Notes under the pieces: generated by a model | Database searches by the model: none | Told to the model about the DNA's origin: nothing | What the model saw: only the letters and a program-made list of their open reading frames with translations | Shown: positions 53,936 to 63,415 of the stretch, in pieces | Numbering within the stretch: position 1 is the first letter of the stretch | Layout of the letters: each line of letters starts with the position of its first letter | Assembly: GCF_038811545.1 (NCBI RefSeq) | Contig: NZ_CP133319.1 | Span: 248,001-312,000 of the forward strand | Direction: 5' to 3' | Origin: Rhodoligotrophos sp. CJ14 | GTDB lineage: Bacteria > Pseudomonadota > Alphaproteobacteria > Rhizobiales > Im1 | DNA: 64,000 nucleotides | Position numbers and translations under genes: made by a program

Positions 53936-54349
53936 ATGCGTTTGGATTTGCTGATGATGACGATCGCCGGCTTGCTCATTCTGCCGGCCGGGGCACAGGG
54001 GCAGGGGGCGGGAAACGATTGCGCCAATGCCTCGAGCCAGATGGAGATGAACCAGTGCGCAGCCAAGCAGCTCTCCGCTGCCGATGCCGAACTCAACACG
54101 ATCTATAAGGAGCTCGTGCACAAGCTCGATTCCGCCGGGCAGGGCTATGTGCGCGACGCCCAGCGCGCTTGGGTCACCTTCCGCGACAAGGAATGCATTG
54201 CCCGGGCCGGCGGCCCGCAGGACCAAGGCGGTTCGATCTGGCCGATGGTCGTCGCCATGTGCCGAACCGAACTGACCAAGGACCGTATCGTGCAGCTCGA
54301 ACGACAGCGCAAATGTCCGGGCGGCGATCTCTCCTGCCCCGATCAGTAG
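53936..54349 (+). CDS. LprI-family lysozyme inhibitor-like protein
   Basis: A 137-aa exported protein of the DUF1311/LprI family. A signal peptide (LLMMTIAGLLILPAGAQG) precedes the domain, with Cys pairs in DCANASSQMEMNQCAAKQL and DKECIARAG/AMCRTEL. The mycobacterial relative inhibits lysozyme; other members have unknown roles. The start follows mccB by 6 bases, so co-transcription is likely but probably incidental. It converges on the YaiI-like gene with a single base between stops. Confidence 0.82.
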   Translation: MRLDLLMMTIAGLLILPAGAQGQGAGNDCANASSQMEMNQCAAKQLSAADAELNTIYKELVHKLDSAGQGYVRDAQRAWVTFRDKECIARAGGPQDQGGSIWPMVVAMCRTELTKDRIVQLERQRKCPGGDLSCPDQ

Positions 54350-54350
54350 A

Positions 54351-54803
54351 TCATCGGCTGCGTTTGATCGCCTGGATCTCGTTTTCCAGCACGTTGAGGA
54401 AGTTGGACCGATCGCGCGGGCCAAACCCGGCATTGAAGGTCTGCGTGCCTTCGGCCTCCCGGTGATGCTGCAGGAGGGCACGGGTTGCGAGCGCCATGCC
54501 GATATTCTGCGCGGTGAATGTCTTTCCCTTGGGTCCGATCACCCGCGCGCCTTTATCGAGACTGCGGGAGGCGAGGGGAATATCGGCTGTGATCACGAGA
54601 TCCCCCGGGCCCACATGCTGGGCGATCCAATCATCGGCCGCATCCGCGCCGTCACTGACCACCACATTGTGAACGAGCGGATTGCCGGTCGGGCGCATGC
54701 CGCTATTGCTGACCAGATGAATCTTGAGCCCATGCCTGGTCGCGACGCGCTCGACCTCGGCTTTCACCGGGCATGCGTCCGCATCCACGAAGATTTCAAG
54801 CAC
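54351..54803 (-). CDS. YaiI/YqxD family protein (UPF0178)
   Basis: A 150-aa protein of the DUF188 family, a PIN/NYN-like domain possibly with nuclease activity. VDADACPVKAEVERVA and VSDGADAADDWIAQH contain the acidic residues of the putative active site, and DLVITADIPLASR and GARVIGPKGKTFT are family signatures. Function is not established. It lies downstream of erpA on the same strand, 13 bases from its stop. Confidence 0.88.
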   Translation of the reverse strand: MLEIFVDADACPVKAEVERVATRHGLKIHLVSNSGMRPTGNPLVHNVVVSDGADAADDWIAQHVGPGDLVITADIPLASRSLDKGARVIGPKGKTFTAQNIGMALATRALLQHHREAEGTQTFNAGFGPRDRSNFLNVLENEIQAIKRSR

Positions 54804-54816
54804 GAGTCAGGCCGTT

Positions 54817-55146
54817 TCAGATGGAAAAGCTCGTCCCGCAGCCGCACGAGGAGGTGGCCTGAGGGTTATTGATTTTGAACGTCGCGCCGATCAGATCATC
54901 GACATAGTCGATTTCGGACCCGATCATATAAAGTATCGAGGTCGAATCGACCCGAACCGTGGCACCATTGCGCACCACCTCTATGTCATCGTCCTGTTTC
55001 GTGTCGTCGAGGGCGAATTCATACTGGAAGCCGGAGCAGCCTCCGCCCGAGACACTGACCCTGAGGGCCTTAGGGTGATCCTCTGCCGCCACGATCTCGT
55101 TGATCCGGTTGGCGGCGCGTTCGGTGACAGTGATCGGCTCAGCCAT
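54817..55146 (-). CDS. erpA: Iron-sulfur cluster insertion protein, ErpA/IscA type
   Basis: A 109-aa A-type carrier that delivers Fe-S clusters to apoproteins. The three cysteines are in GGGCSGFQY and SSCGCGTSFSI. TVTERAANRINEIV starts the domain. ATG 55146 gives the family length; the long in-frame extension toward 55455 is on the dgt coding region and is not real. It is divergent from dgt, a pairing common in alphaproteobacteria. Confidence 0.93.
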   Translation of the reverse strand: MAEPITVTERAANRINEIVAAEDHPKALRVSVSGGGCSGFQYEFALDDTKQDDDIEVVRNGATVRVDSTSILYMIGSEIDYVDDLIGATFKINNPQATSSCGCGTSFSI

Positions 55147-55251
55147 GCAGTTCCACTCGATCATTCTTGGATTCGTATCCGGTGACCGATATTTAGGGGC
55201 GGGAGGAGTTGCGGTCAATCGCCCCGCTATGTCAGCAAGGGAGGCTGGTTC

Positions 55252-56448
55252 CTGAGAGACAATCTTGCGCCTTTCGCATGCCGGGCGGATCAAAGCCGCG
55301 GCCGCTTCGTGGCGGAACCCGAACAGCCGCACCGGACGCCGTTCCAACGGGACCGGGACAGGGTCCTGCACTCGACCGCCTTTCGCCGGCTGAAGGACAA
55401 GACCCAGGTCTTTGTTTATCACGAGGGTGATCATTTTCGCACCAGGCTCACCCACAGCCTTGAAGTCGCGCAGATTGCCCGCTCGATCGCCCGCCGGCTG
55501 GCCCTAGACGAGGATCTCACCGAGGCGCTGGCACTCGCTCATGATCTCGGCCACACCCCTTTTGGGCATGCGGGCGAGCGCGCCCTCGATGCGTGCATGG
55601 CGCAATTCGGGGGGTTCGATCACAATGCGCAAGCCTTGCGCATCGTCACCCGGCTCGAGCGGCATTATGCCGAGTTCGATGGGCTCAACCTCACCTGGGA
55701 ATCACTTGAAGGCCTGATCAAGCATAATGGGCCGCTGCTCGGGCGCGACGGTGCACCGATCGGTCCTTATCGAGACAAGCGACTGCCCCAGGCGATTCTC
55801 GACTTTGCCGGTGCTCACGCTCTGGCGCTTGACACCTATGCCTCGGCGGAAGCGCAGGTTGCGGCGATCGCCGATGACATCGCCTATAACGCCCATGACA
55901 TTGACGACGGCCTGCGGGCACGGCTGTTCGATATCATCGATCTCGGGGATATTCCCCTCGTGGGCGAGGTGCTCTCGAAGGTGGTCGCGCAATATCCCAA
56001 TCTCGAGCGGCCCCGTCTCATCCACGAGACGGTGCGGCGCGTGATCTCGATCATGATCGAGGATGTCACCACCTGTTCTCTGAAGCGGGCCAAGCGCCTG
56101 GCCCCGGCATCCGCCGACGAGGTGCGCCTGCTCGGTGAGCCGCTGATCAGCCTCTCTGCGCAACTTGCCGAGCATAACCGCATTCTTCAGGCATTCCTTT
56201 TCAGGCGCATGTATCGCCACGAGAAGGTGATGCGCATCATGGAGCGTGCCCAGCGGGTGATGCGTGAGCTGTTCGACAGTTACAGGCAGGATCCGAGCCT
56301 CATGCCCAAGGAATGGCGCGCCGACTTCGCCGATCTGGCTGAAGATAAGAAGGCGCGCCGCATTTGTGACTTCATCGCCGGGATGACCGACCGTTTTGCT
56401 CTGGATCAGCACCGCAGGCTGTTTGACCTCGACCCGCTTTTCCGTTAG
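55252..56448 (+). CDS. dgt: dGTP triphosphohydrolase-like protein, unusual start
   Basis: Hydrolyses dGTP or other dNTPs to the nucleoside and triphosphate. The HD motif is seen in HSLEVAQIAR (His), AHDLGHTPFGHAGE (His-Asp) and further downstream in AIADDIAYNAHDIDDG. The homologous N-terminus LAPFACRADQSRGR (similar to APYACxPxxSRGR in relatives) is encoded upstream of the first standard start, GTG 55309. Between the in-frame stop at 55183 and 55309 there is no ATG, GTG or TTG. An AAGGGAGG site (55237-55244) precedes CTG at 55252 by seven bases, so CTG is the likely start, giving 398 aa. A sequencing error cannot be excluded. Confidence 0.85.
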   Translation: MRDNLAPFACRADQSRGRFVAEPEQPHRTPFQRDRDRVLHSTAFRRLKDKTQVFVYHEGDHFRTRLTHSLEVAQIARSIARRLALDEDLTEALALAHDLGHTPFGHAGERALDACMAQFGGFDHNAQALRIVTRLERHYAEFDGLNLTWESLEGLIKHNGPLLGRDGAPIGPYRDKRLPQAILDFAGAHALALDTYASAEAQVAAIADDIAYNAHDIDDGLRARLFDIIDLGDIPLVGEVLSKVVAQYPNLERPRLIHETVRRVISIMIEDVTTCSLKRAKRLAPASADEVRLLGEPLISLSAQLAEHNRILQAFLFRRMYRHEKVMRIMERAQRVMRELFDSYRQDPSLMPKEWRADFADLAEDKKARRICDFIAGMTDRFALDQHRRLFDLDPLFR

Positions 56449-56536
56449 TCGGCGGTTTCCATTGTTAAGTGCTTAATGCTTCGGGAATGTCCCGTCTGTT
56501 AAACACTGGCTTGGTTGTTCAGGAGCACATTGCGGG

Positions 56537-58285
56537 ATGAATGTCTTCGCGCATTTCGAGCAGGTCATCGGCGCCGCCATCGGTCGGCTGACGCAGCGCG
56601 GTCGCTTGCCCGAGGGCATGGATCTGTCCCGGATCGTGGTGGAGCCGCCGCGCGATCCTTCCCATGGCGATGTGTCGACCAACGCCGCACTGATTCTGGC
56701 CAAGCCTACTGGACGAAAACCCCGCGAGATCGCCACTGATCTTGCCCTTGAGCTGCAGGGCGAGGATGGCGTCGCCAGCGCTGAGGTGGCAGGCCCCGGA
56801 TTCGTCAATCTGCGCCTTAAGCCCTCCTTTTGGCCGGTTGTCATCAAAGCCATTCTGGAGGACGGCACGCGCTTTGGTGCCGGCAATCTCGGCCGCGGCG
56901 AAAAGGTCAATGTCGAATATGTCTCGGCCAATCCGACGGGGCCCCTGCATGTGGGCCATTGCCGCGGTGCGGTCTTCGGCGATGCCCTCGCCAATCTCCT
57001 GGCGGCCGCAGGCTACGACGTCACCCGCGAATATTACATCAACGATGCCGGCGCGCAGGTCGATGTGCTCGCGCGGTCAGCTTTCTTGCGCTACCAGGAG
57101 GCGCTTGGCGAAGATATCGGCGAGATCCCGGCCGGGCTCTATCCCGGCAGCTATCTCAAGCCGGTCGGCACGGCCTTGGCTGAGAAATATGGCCGCACGC
57201 TGCTTCAGAAGTCGGAAGCAGATGCGCTCGCCATTATCCGCCCCTTCACCATCAATGCCATGATGGACATGATCCGGGATGATCTCGCGGCGCTCAATAT
57301 ACGCCATGAGGAATTTTTCTCGGAAGCATCCCTCCATGACGGCGATATCGCCGAAATGATCGCGGAACTGGGCGCGCGGGGCCTTGTCTATGAGGGCCGC
57401 CTGCCGCCGCCGAAGGGCCAGCCGCCCGAGGATTGGGAAGATCGCGAGCAGCTCTTGTTCCGCGCCTCAGACTTCGGCGATGATATCGACCGGCCACTGC
57501 AGAAATCCGATGGCAGCTACACCTATTTCGCAGCGGACGTTGCTTATTTTCGCTCGAAATTCAGGCGCGGCTTCAAGGAGATGGTCTATGTGCTCGGCGC
57601 AGATCACAGCGGCTATGTGAAGCGCCTCGAAGCGGTCGGGCGGGCAATTGCCGGGGATCAGGCCCGGGTGGTGGTGCGGCTTTGCCAGCTCGTCAAGCTG
57701 TTCCGCGGCGGCGAGCCGGTGCGCATGTCGAAGCGTTCTGGAGAATTCGTGACCTTGCGCGATGTGGTGGACGAGGTCGGACCAGATGTCGTGCGCTTTA
57801 TGATGCTCTATCGCAAGAATGACGCACCGCTCGATTTCGATTTCGAGAAGGTCACGGAGCAATCCCGGGATAATCCGGTTTTCTATGTTCAGTATGCCCA
57901 TGCGCGCATTTGCTCCGTGTTTCGCAACGCGGAGGCCGATCTCGGAGGCGCGGATCTGAGCGACGAAAAACTCGCGCAAAGTGACCTTTCCGTGTTGACC
58001 GACGAGGCTGAACTGGCAATCATTAAGCGGCTTGCTGAATATCCGCGGATCTTCCAGGGGGCGGTGTCCGCGCATGAGCCGCACCGAATCGCACATTATC
58101 TGTATGATCTCGCGAGCGATTTTCATGGATTATGGAATCGCGGCAAAGAGTTGCCGCAATTGCGGTTCATTATTGTACAAAATACCCACGCTACTTACGC
58201 GCGGCTCGCAATGCTTCGCGCGATTAGGTATGTTCTGCAGAACGGTTTGAGTGTCATCGGTGTCAAACCGGTGATGGAGATGTGA
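56537..58285 (+). CDS. argS: Arginyl-tRNA synthetase
   Basis: Class I synthetase of 582 aa, charging tRNA-Arg. The HIGH-type motif is [16 protein letters not shown], and the KMSKS-type region is RMSKRSGEF. The N-terminal Add-1 domain and the C-terminal DALR anticodon-binding domain are present. ATG 56537 is 89 bases after dgt. It is followed by the SPOR gene 17 bases later, part of the conserved block. Confidence 0.96.
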   Translation: MNVFAHFEQVIGAAIGRLTQRGRLPEGMDLSRIVVEPPRDPSHGDVSTNAALILAKPTGRKPREIATDLALELQGEDGVASAEVAGPGFVNLRLKPSFWPVVIKAILEDGTRFGAGNLGRGEKVNVEYVSANPTGPLHVGHCRGAVFGDALANLLAAAGYDVTREYYINDAGAQVDVLARSAFLRYQEALGEDIGEIPAGLYPGSYLKPVGTALAEKYGRTLLQKSEADALAIIRPFTINAMMDMIRDDLAALNIRHEEFFSEASLHDGDIAEMIAELGARGLVYEGRLPPPKGQPPEDWEDREQLLFRASDFGDDIDRPLQKSDGSYTYFAADVAYFRSKFRRGFKEMVYVLGADHSGYVKRLEAVGRAIAGDQARVVVRLCQLVKLFRGGEPVRMSKRSGEFVTLRDVVDEVGPDVVRFMMLYRKNDAPLDFDFEKVTEQSRDNPVFYVQYAHARICSVFRNAEADLGGADLSDEKLAQSDLSVLTDEAELAIIKRLAEYPRIFQGAVSAHEPHRIAHYLYDLASDFHGLWNRGKELPQLRFIIVQNTHATYARLAMLRAIRYVLQNGLSVIGVKPVMEM

Positions 58286-58301
58286 CGGGCGGACGTCCCT
58301 T

Positions 58302-61300
58302 ATGGATGACAACGACAATAGGAATGATGCAACGCGCCGAGATCGGCCGAGTTGGCGGGAGCGTCTTGGTTTGAATTCGGACACGGTGCGCTCGGGTCAG
58401 TCTGACCCGCACACACCGCCGCGGATTACGCGTGATTTTCCCGTGCGGGGGACAGGTGGAGAGGAAGAAGCGGCTGCACCGTCGCGGCCAACGCCACCTC
58501 TGGAGCCCCTAACGCGCAGGTTTGAACCACGCCCGCCTTTGGCAGAGCCGCGCGATCCTCGGCTCTCGGTCCGTCCGCAAACCAATGTGCCACGCCCGGC
58601 TCCGGCTGATCCGGCTCATGGTGCCGAGCGCGCAGGATTGCGGCCAGAGCGGCCGGAACTGTCGCCTCCCCGGGCCCCCTCTCTCGCGAGGGGGGATATC
58701 AATCCGAGCGCGCCGCGGCCTCCGGCACTCGATAGGACGGCACCACAACTGCAGACTGGACAGGTGCCCGGTGGGCCGCCCGTGCCCGGGCGCCCGGCTG
58801 TGGGCGATGCCGTTCCGTCTTTGCGCCCATCCTTCGGACAATCGAGCGAAGGCCCGCAAACACCTCCATCCGGATTTGCCCCTGCGACCTCCTCGGAAGC
58901 TGGCGATGAGATCCGGCGCGAGCCGCAGATGTCACCACCTGCACCGCCCAGTGCGTCCGCAGCCCGCCAATTGCGTGAACCGTTGCAGCCGCGTGTTGCG
59001 CGGCCGGCGGAGCCTCACCACAACGAGCCCGAAATGCCAGCGCCCGCTGCGGCTCAGCCACCGCGTCCCGCGGCAGTTTCGCGCCCGGTCTCGCCCATGC
59101 CGCGCCTTGAGCCCATGTTGCGGGGTTCGCTCTCGCGGCTCGGCTCCAATGTGGAGGCTGCACCGGAGGGCAGGGGCGTCGCACACTCAACGCCCGACAA
59201 GGCGAATGAGACCCCGAACCACCAGGGCATGAAGGATGACCCCGCGGAGCATGCAAGGGATGCTGCAGACGAGGGCATGAGGCCGGGTGCGAAAGAGGGC
59301 ACCCCTCCGCCTCGTCTTCATCCCGAATTGCGGCCACCCGTGGCAAGTCGTGAGCCTTCCCAACCCGTCCGTGAGGAGGCGCGGCCCATGCCACGCCCTG
59401 ACATTTCACGTCTGGTCGGTGCGCGGTCGGCTCAGGATGCCCCTCCCGCGGCCAAGCCGCCGGAGCCCGCATTGCGGGTCAATGCGATCGACGAGAAGGC
59501 AGGCGATCCATCTGGCCGCGCTGTGAGCTTTGGCCGGTCGGATTTCCTGCGCTTCCAGCGGCCGAGCCCCGCACCTGTCGATCAATATTCCGCCACCTTG
59601 TCGGATGCGACGGAGGATGAGGCAGCTGATGTGTCCCTGACGGATGTCTCGGCGGTCGTTGCAGATGGGCCGGAAATCGTCCGCAGCACGAAGGCCGGAG
59701 CCGGCCTCGGGGCAGGAGAGAATAGCGTTGCCCCACGTCTTGGCGCGCCAGGCGAGCAGCTTGCGGGTCGCGGCGAAGGGCCTCGAGCCGAAGCGCCGAT
59801 CGCCGATCTGTCGAGGCGTGAGCCGCGAATATCAAGCCAGCCGGATGCGCGCGTTCCCTCGAGCGCGCCTTCAGGGCCGAATGCGCCTTCAGGCCTGAAC
59901 GCGCCTGCCGGAAGGCAGGCTCCTGGCCCTAGCAGCATTCCCGGAGCTTCGGTTGATCCGCGCCTCGCCCGGCCCAGTCAGCCGCGCCAGGCCGCACCTG
60001 CAAATTTTGATGAGCTCGCAGATCGCAACCGCAAGCCGCAAGTTTCGCCCGTGGCGCGCCGCCAGACGGGTGAAGGGCCGGTCGAATGGCCGGCGGTGAG
60101 CCGTGGACCCGCCGCGCGGCTCATGCAGCGTGAGAAGGACGAAGCCGATCCGGCTGCTCCGTCACGGTCAAATGACAGTGCGAGGCGCACTGCATTCGAC
60201 GGCGATGCGGAGCTGAATGGTTACGGCGCACGAGCGGCCACGCGGGATGGAGCCTATCAGGGCGCCCATGCGCGCGAGCTGCGCTATGCCGATGGCGAGG
60301 AGGATGAAACCCCATCGGTCCGCTCAGGTGGCCGGCGGCCGAGTGCTGCGGAATATCAGGAAGCCTACCGGGATTATGAGGGACGGCTGGAGAAGCCGTC
60401 TTTTCTGGAAGGGCGCATGCCCATCTATCTCGGCGCAACGGCGTTGGGCGCCATTGCGGTGATCGGCCTTGCGCTCTATCTCCTGCGCAGCCCGAGCACA
60501 CTGAGCATTTCCGATACACCGCCAGTGATCGCGGCGCCGACCGAGCCGGCGAAGATTCAGCCGGAAGAGGGTGCCCAGCAGCCAGTCGTGCCCCGTCAGA
60601 CCAAGCTGATCTATGATCGGATCCTCGGGGATGAGCAGGGCGGTGGCGAGGAGCGACTGGTTCCCCGCCAAGAGGAGCCGTTGACCCCGGGCATACCCAA
60701 TGAGCCGGCACCTGTCGCGCCCGATACCCAGGGCGGTCTTCCACCAGCGGTTCCACCGCCGCCGGGTAATCAGTCCTCGCTAGAGGGTGAGAACCCGGTT
60801 GTGGCCGAAGCCACGGGCATTGGCGAGGGAGGCATAGCCCCTGACATATCAGAGGCGGGCTTGCGCATCCCTGGACAGGGGGCAAATCCTTCGGGCTCGT
60901 CCGATCCTCCCGACGCTGATGTCTCAGCCAGCGGCGCCCCTGATCAGGAAACAGGCGCTCTTGGCGCGGCTTCCGGACAGCGCACGGCCACGGCCCCGCT
61001 GCCGAAGCCCAAACCTGCAGCGCAGCGGCGGGTTGCCTCGGCACAGAATACGCCAGCCGAGACATCGCCCACACAAGGCGCGACCGTCGTGCCATCCGGC
61101 CAATCAGGCCCGCAGCTTGCCTCGGTGGGCCCCACGCCCACGGCGCTATCCTCTGGCCAATATCTGATCCAACTCGCGTCATTTCGCACCCAGCAGGATG
61201 CAGCGACCGAATTCAACAGGCTCAAGCGGAGCTTTCCACAACTGCTCGGCAATCTCTCGCCTTTCATCCAGGAGGCTGATCTTGGAGATCGCGGCAAGTT

Positions 61301-61409
61301 CTATAGGCTGCGCATGGGACCGATCGCCTCGCAGGACGGTGCATCCCAGCTTTGCAATTCTCTGATCGCCTCCGGTGAGAAGGATTGCCTGGTGCGCCGC
61401 CAGCAATAG
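58302..61409 (+). CDS. Long SPOR-domain cell-envelope protein
   Basis: A 1035-aa single-span inner-membrane protein. Residues 1-700 are very rich in Pro/Arg/Glu/Ala and predicted disordered, with short NAPSGLNAP-type repeats near 525. A hydrophobic anchor (IYLGATALGAIAVIGLALYLL) is at about residue 707, so the long part is cytoplasmic. A Pro-rich linker leads to the C-terminal SPOR domain (GQYLIQLASFRTQQDA...RLRMGPI), which binds denuded peptidoglycan at the septum. Its place between argS and nagZ is conserved, but homologues are usually far shorter. The extended cytoplasmic tail may bind division proteins. Confidence 0.88.
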   Translation: MDDNDNRNDATRRDRPSWRERLGLNSDTVRSGQSDPHTPPRITRDFPVRGTGGEEEAAAPSRPTPPLEPLTRRFEPRPPLAEPRDPRLSVRPQTNVPRPAPADPAHGAERAGLRPERPELSPPRAPSLARGDINPSAPRPPALDRTAPQLQTGQVPGGPPVPGRPAVGDAVPSLRPSFGQSSEGPQTPPSGFAPATSSEAGDEIRREPQMSPPAPPSASAARQLREPLQPRVARPAEPHHNEPEMPAPAAAQPPRPAAVSRPVSPMPRLEPMLRGSLSRLGSNVEAAPEGRGVAHSTPDKANETPNHQGMKDDPAEHARDAADEGMRPGAKEGTPPPRLHPELRPPVASREPSQPVREEARPMPRPDISRLVGARSAQDAPPAAKPPEPALRVNAIDEKAGDPSGRAVSFGRSDFLRFQRPSPAPVDQYSATLSDATEDEAADVSLTDVSAVVADGPEIVRSTKAGAGLGAGENSVAPRLGAPGEQLAGRGEGPRAEAPIADLSRREPRISSQPDARVPSSAPSGPNAPSGLNAPAGRQAPGPSSIPGASVDPRLARPSQPRQAAPANFDELADRNRKPQVSPVARRQTGEGPVEWPAVSRGPAARLMQREKDEADPAAPSRSNDSARRTAFDGDAELNGYGARAATRDGAYQGAHARELRYADGEEDETPSVRSGGRRPSAAEYQEAYRDYEGRLEKPSFLEGRMPIYLGATALGAIAVIGLALYLLRSPSTLSISDTPPVIAAPTEPAKIQPEEGAQQPVVPRQTKLIYDRILGDEQGGGEERLVPRQEEPLTPGIPNEPAPVAPDTQGGLPPAVPPPPGNQSSLEGENPVVAEATGIGEGGIAPDISEAGLRIPGQGANPSGSSDPPDADVSASGAPDQETGALGAASGQRTATAPLPKPKPAAQRRVASAQNTPAETSPTQGATVVPSGQSGPQLASVGPTPTALSSGQYLIQLASFRTQQDAATEFNRLKRSFPQLLGNLSPFIQEADLGDRGKFYRLRMGPIASQDGASQLCNSLIASGEKDCLVRRQQ

Positions 61410-61469
61410 ACGATAGCGATCATTGACAATACAGCTTCTATTCAATTGGTCACTTTGTAAGCCCCTGAA

Positions 61470-62486
61470 ATGACAGCATCTGCCCTCATCCTCGGCTGCT
61501 CGGGATTGGTCTTGACCCCAGAGGAGAAGGGATTTTTTCGCGATGTGGATCCCTGGGGTTTTATTCTCTTCAAGCGAAATTGCGATGAGCCAGAACAGGT
61601 GCGCGCGCTGGTATCAAGCTTGCGCGATGCGGTCGGCCGTGCCGACGCGCCTGTGCTGATCGACCAGGAAGGTGGCCGGGTGCAGCGGCTGAAGCCGCCC
61701 TACTGGCCGAGTTATCCCGCGGGCAGGCCATTTGGCGCAGTCTTCAGCCATGACCCGGATCGCGCCCGTCGTTGCCTCTTCAATGTGACCCGCCTGATCG
61801 CTAAGGATCTTCATGATCTCGGCATTACGGTCGACTGCATGCCGGTTCTCGATGTGCCGGTGCCCGGCGCGCATGATGTCATCGGCGACAGAGCCTATGC
61901 AAGCGATCCAGAGACGGTGGCCATACTCGGCCGCGTCGTCTGTGAAGCCCTTCTGGCCGGCGGCGTCTTGCCGGTCATCAAACATGTGCCAGGTCACGGC
62001 CGGGCAGGGGTCGACAGCCATCTGAGCCTGCCGCGCGTGGATGCCGCGCGTGAGCGGCTTGCAAGCAGCGATTTTGCGCCATTCAAAGCGCTTGCCGACA
62101 TGCCACTGGCCATGACGGCCCATGTGGTCTATTCCGCACTTGATCCGGACCGTCCTGCGACGACCTCGCCCACCATGATCGGCGATATCATCCGGGGCGA
62201 GCTTGCCTATGACGGTCTGTTGATGACCGATGATCTCAGCATGCAGGCCCTTGATGGCCCGCTTGGCAAGCGCATCTCGCAGAGCATCGCGGCCGGCTGC
62301 GACGTCGGGCTTCACTGCAACGGGTCCATGGCAGAAATGGTCGAGCTTGCTGCTGTTGCACCGAAGCTTGACGGCGATGCGCTCCGGCGGGCCCGGGCAG
62401 CTCTTGCACGGCTTGAGCCCCCGGCGCCCTTTGATCAGGACCAAGCCTTTGCGGATCTCGCGGCGATGATGGGCGAATCGGTTTAA
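61470..62486 (+). CDS. nagZ: Beta-N-acetylhexosaminidase
   Basis: Cytosolic family 3 glycosidase of 338 aa, which removes N-acetylglucosamine from anhydromuropeptides in cell-wall recycling. IDQEGGRVQRLKPP and the catalytic KHVPGHGRAGVDSHLSLP loop (general acid His and Asp pair), with the nucleophile Asp in LLMTDDLSMQAL, are visible. ATG 61470 is 60 bases after the SPOR gene. The product can also induce AmpC-type responses in other bacteria. Confidence 0.95.
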   Translation: MTASALILGCSGLVLTPEEKGFFRDVDPWGFILFKRNCDEPEQVRALVSSLRDAVGRADAPVLIDQEGGRVQRLKPPYWPSYPAGRPFGAVFSHDPDRARRCLFNVTRLIAKDLHDLGITVDCMPVLDVPVPGAHDVIGDRAYASDPETVAILGRVVCEALLAGGVLPVIKHVPGHGRAGVDSHLSLPRVDAARERLASSDFAPFKALADMPLAMTAHVVYSALDPDRPATTSPTMIGDIIRGELAYDGLLMTDDLSMQALDGPLGKRISQSIAAGCDVGLHCNGSMAEMVELAAVAPKLDGDALRRARAALARLEPPAPFDQDQAFADLAAMMGESV

Positions 62487-62521
62487 GCTGGTGCGATTCG
62501 CATGAGCAGCGACGATCTGCG

Positions 62522-63415
62522 TTGGCGTGGAGTGACAGGCTTGGGGTAGATAGGCTTCGGCAAGACGATAGGGCGCTGGAGTGGCCCGATGGCGAGGGCC
62601 CGCTGCGCCATCAGCCCTCTGCGGTTGAGCCGGTCAATTCCCACGCACAGGAGCCGCAGCTCATCATCGACGTCGATGGCTTCGAGGGCCCGCTCGATCT
62701 GCTGCTCACGCTGGCGCGCAATCAGAAGGTGGACCTGTCGCGCATCTCGGTTCTCCATCTTGCGGAACAGTATCTGGAATTCATCGGCCAGGCTCGCCGT
62801 ATGCGCTTGGAGCTCGCCGCCGATTACCTGGTGATGGCCGCTTGGCTTGCCTATCTCAAGTCGCGGCTGCTTTTGCCCGACCCTGAGCCCGACGAAGAGC
62901 TGCCAGCCGAGGAAATGGCCGCGCGTCTCGCCTTCCGTCTGCGCCGTCTGCAGGGGGTGCGCGAGGCAACCGCAGCGCTCTTTGCCCGCGACAAACTGGG
63001 GGAAGAGGTGTTCGGCCGGCCTGCCGCCGCGGATGCGACCCTGAGTGGCGCAGCGCGAGTGATCCACGAGGACACCTTATTCGATCTCTTGCAGGCCTAT
63101 GCCACCCGCCGGCAGAAATCGGCATCCTTCCGCTCCTACAGCATCAAGCAGCCGGCCATTATTCCGCTCAAGGAAGCGCGCGACCTGCTCGAGCGCCTTG
63201 TCGGCGGACTTGCCGATTGGGCAAGGCTCGACGCGCTGCTCCTGCGCTATTTGGCCCGCCCGGGCCAGGAGCGCAGCGCGCTGGCCTCGAGCTTCAGCGC
63301 CAGCCTCGAAATGGCCCGCGACGGCCACATCGACATGCGCCAGGATGGGCATTTCGCGCCGATCTATATGCGCGCCCGCCCCACCACCATGGGTCCAGGA
63401 GTCGTTCGGACATGA
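62522..63415 (+). CDS. scpA: Segregation and condensation protein A
   Basis: Kleisin partner of SMC and ScpB in chromosome segregation, 297 aa. The N-terminal domain has VDGFEGPLDLLLTLARNQKVDLSRI, and the C-terminal winged helix contains VRTF-like and HFAPIYM segments. The start is uncertain: TTG 62522 is the only plausible codon before the conserved part, though with a weak ribosome site; upstream residues to about 40 are poorly conserved. Stop overlaps scpB start by ATGA (63412-63415). Confidence 0.92.
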   Translation: MAWSDRLGVDRLRQDDRALEWPDGEGPLRHQPSAVEPVNSHAQEPQLIIDVDGFEGPLDLLLTLARNQKVDLSRISVLHLAEQYLEFIGQARRMRLELAADYLVMAAWLAYLKSRLLLPDPEPDEELPAEEMAARLAFRLRRLQGVREATAALFARDKLGEEVFGRPAAADATLSGAARVIHEDTLFDLLQAYATRRQKSASFRSYSIKQPAIIPLKEARDLLERLVGGLADWARLDALLLRYLARPGQERSALASSFSASLEMARDGHIDMRQDGHFAPIYMRARPTTMGPGVVRT

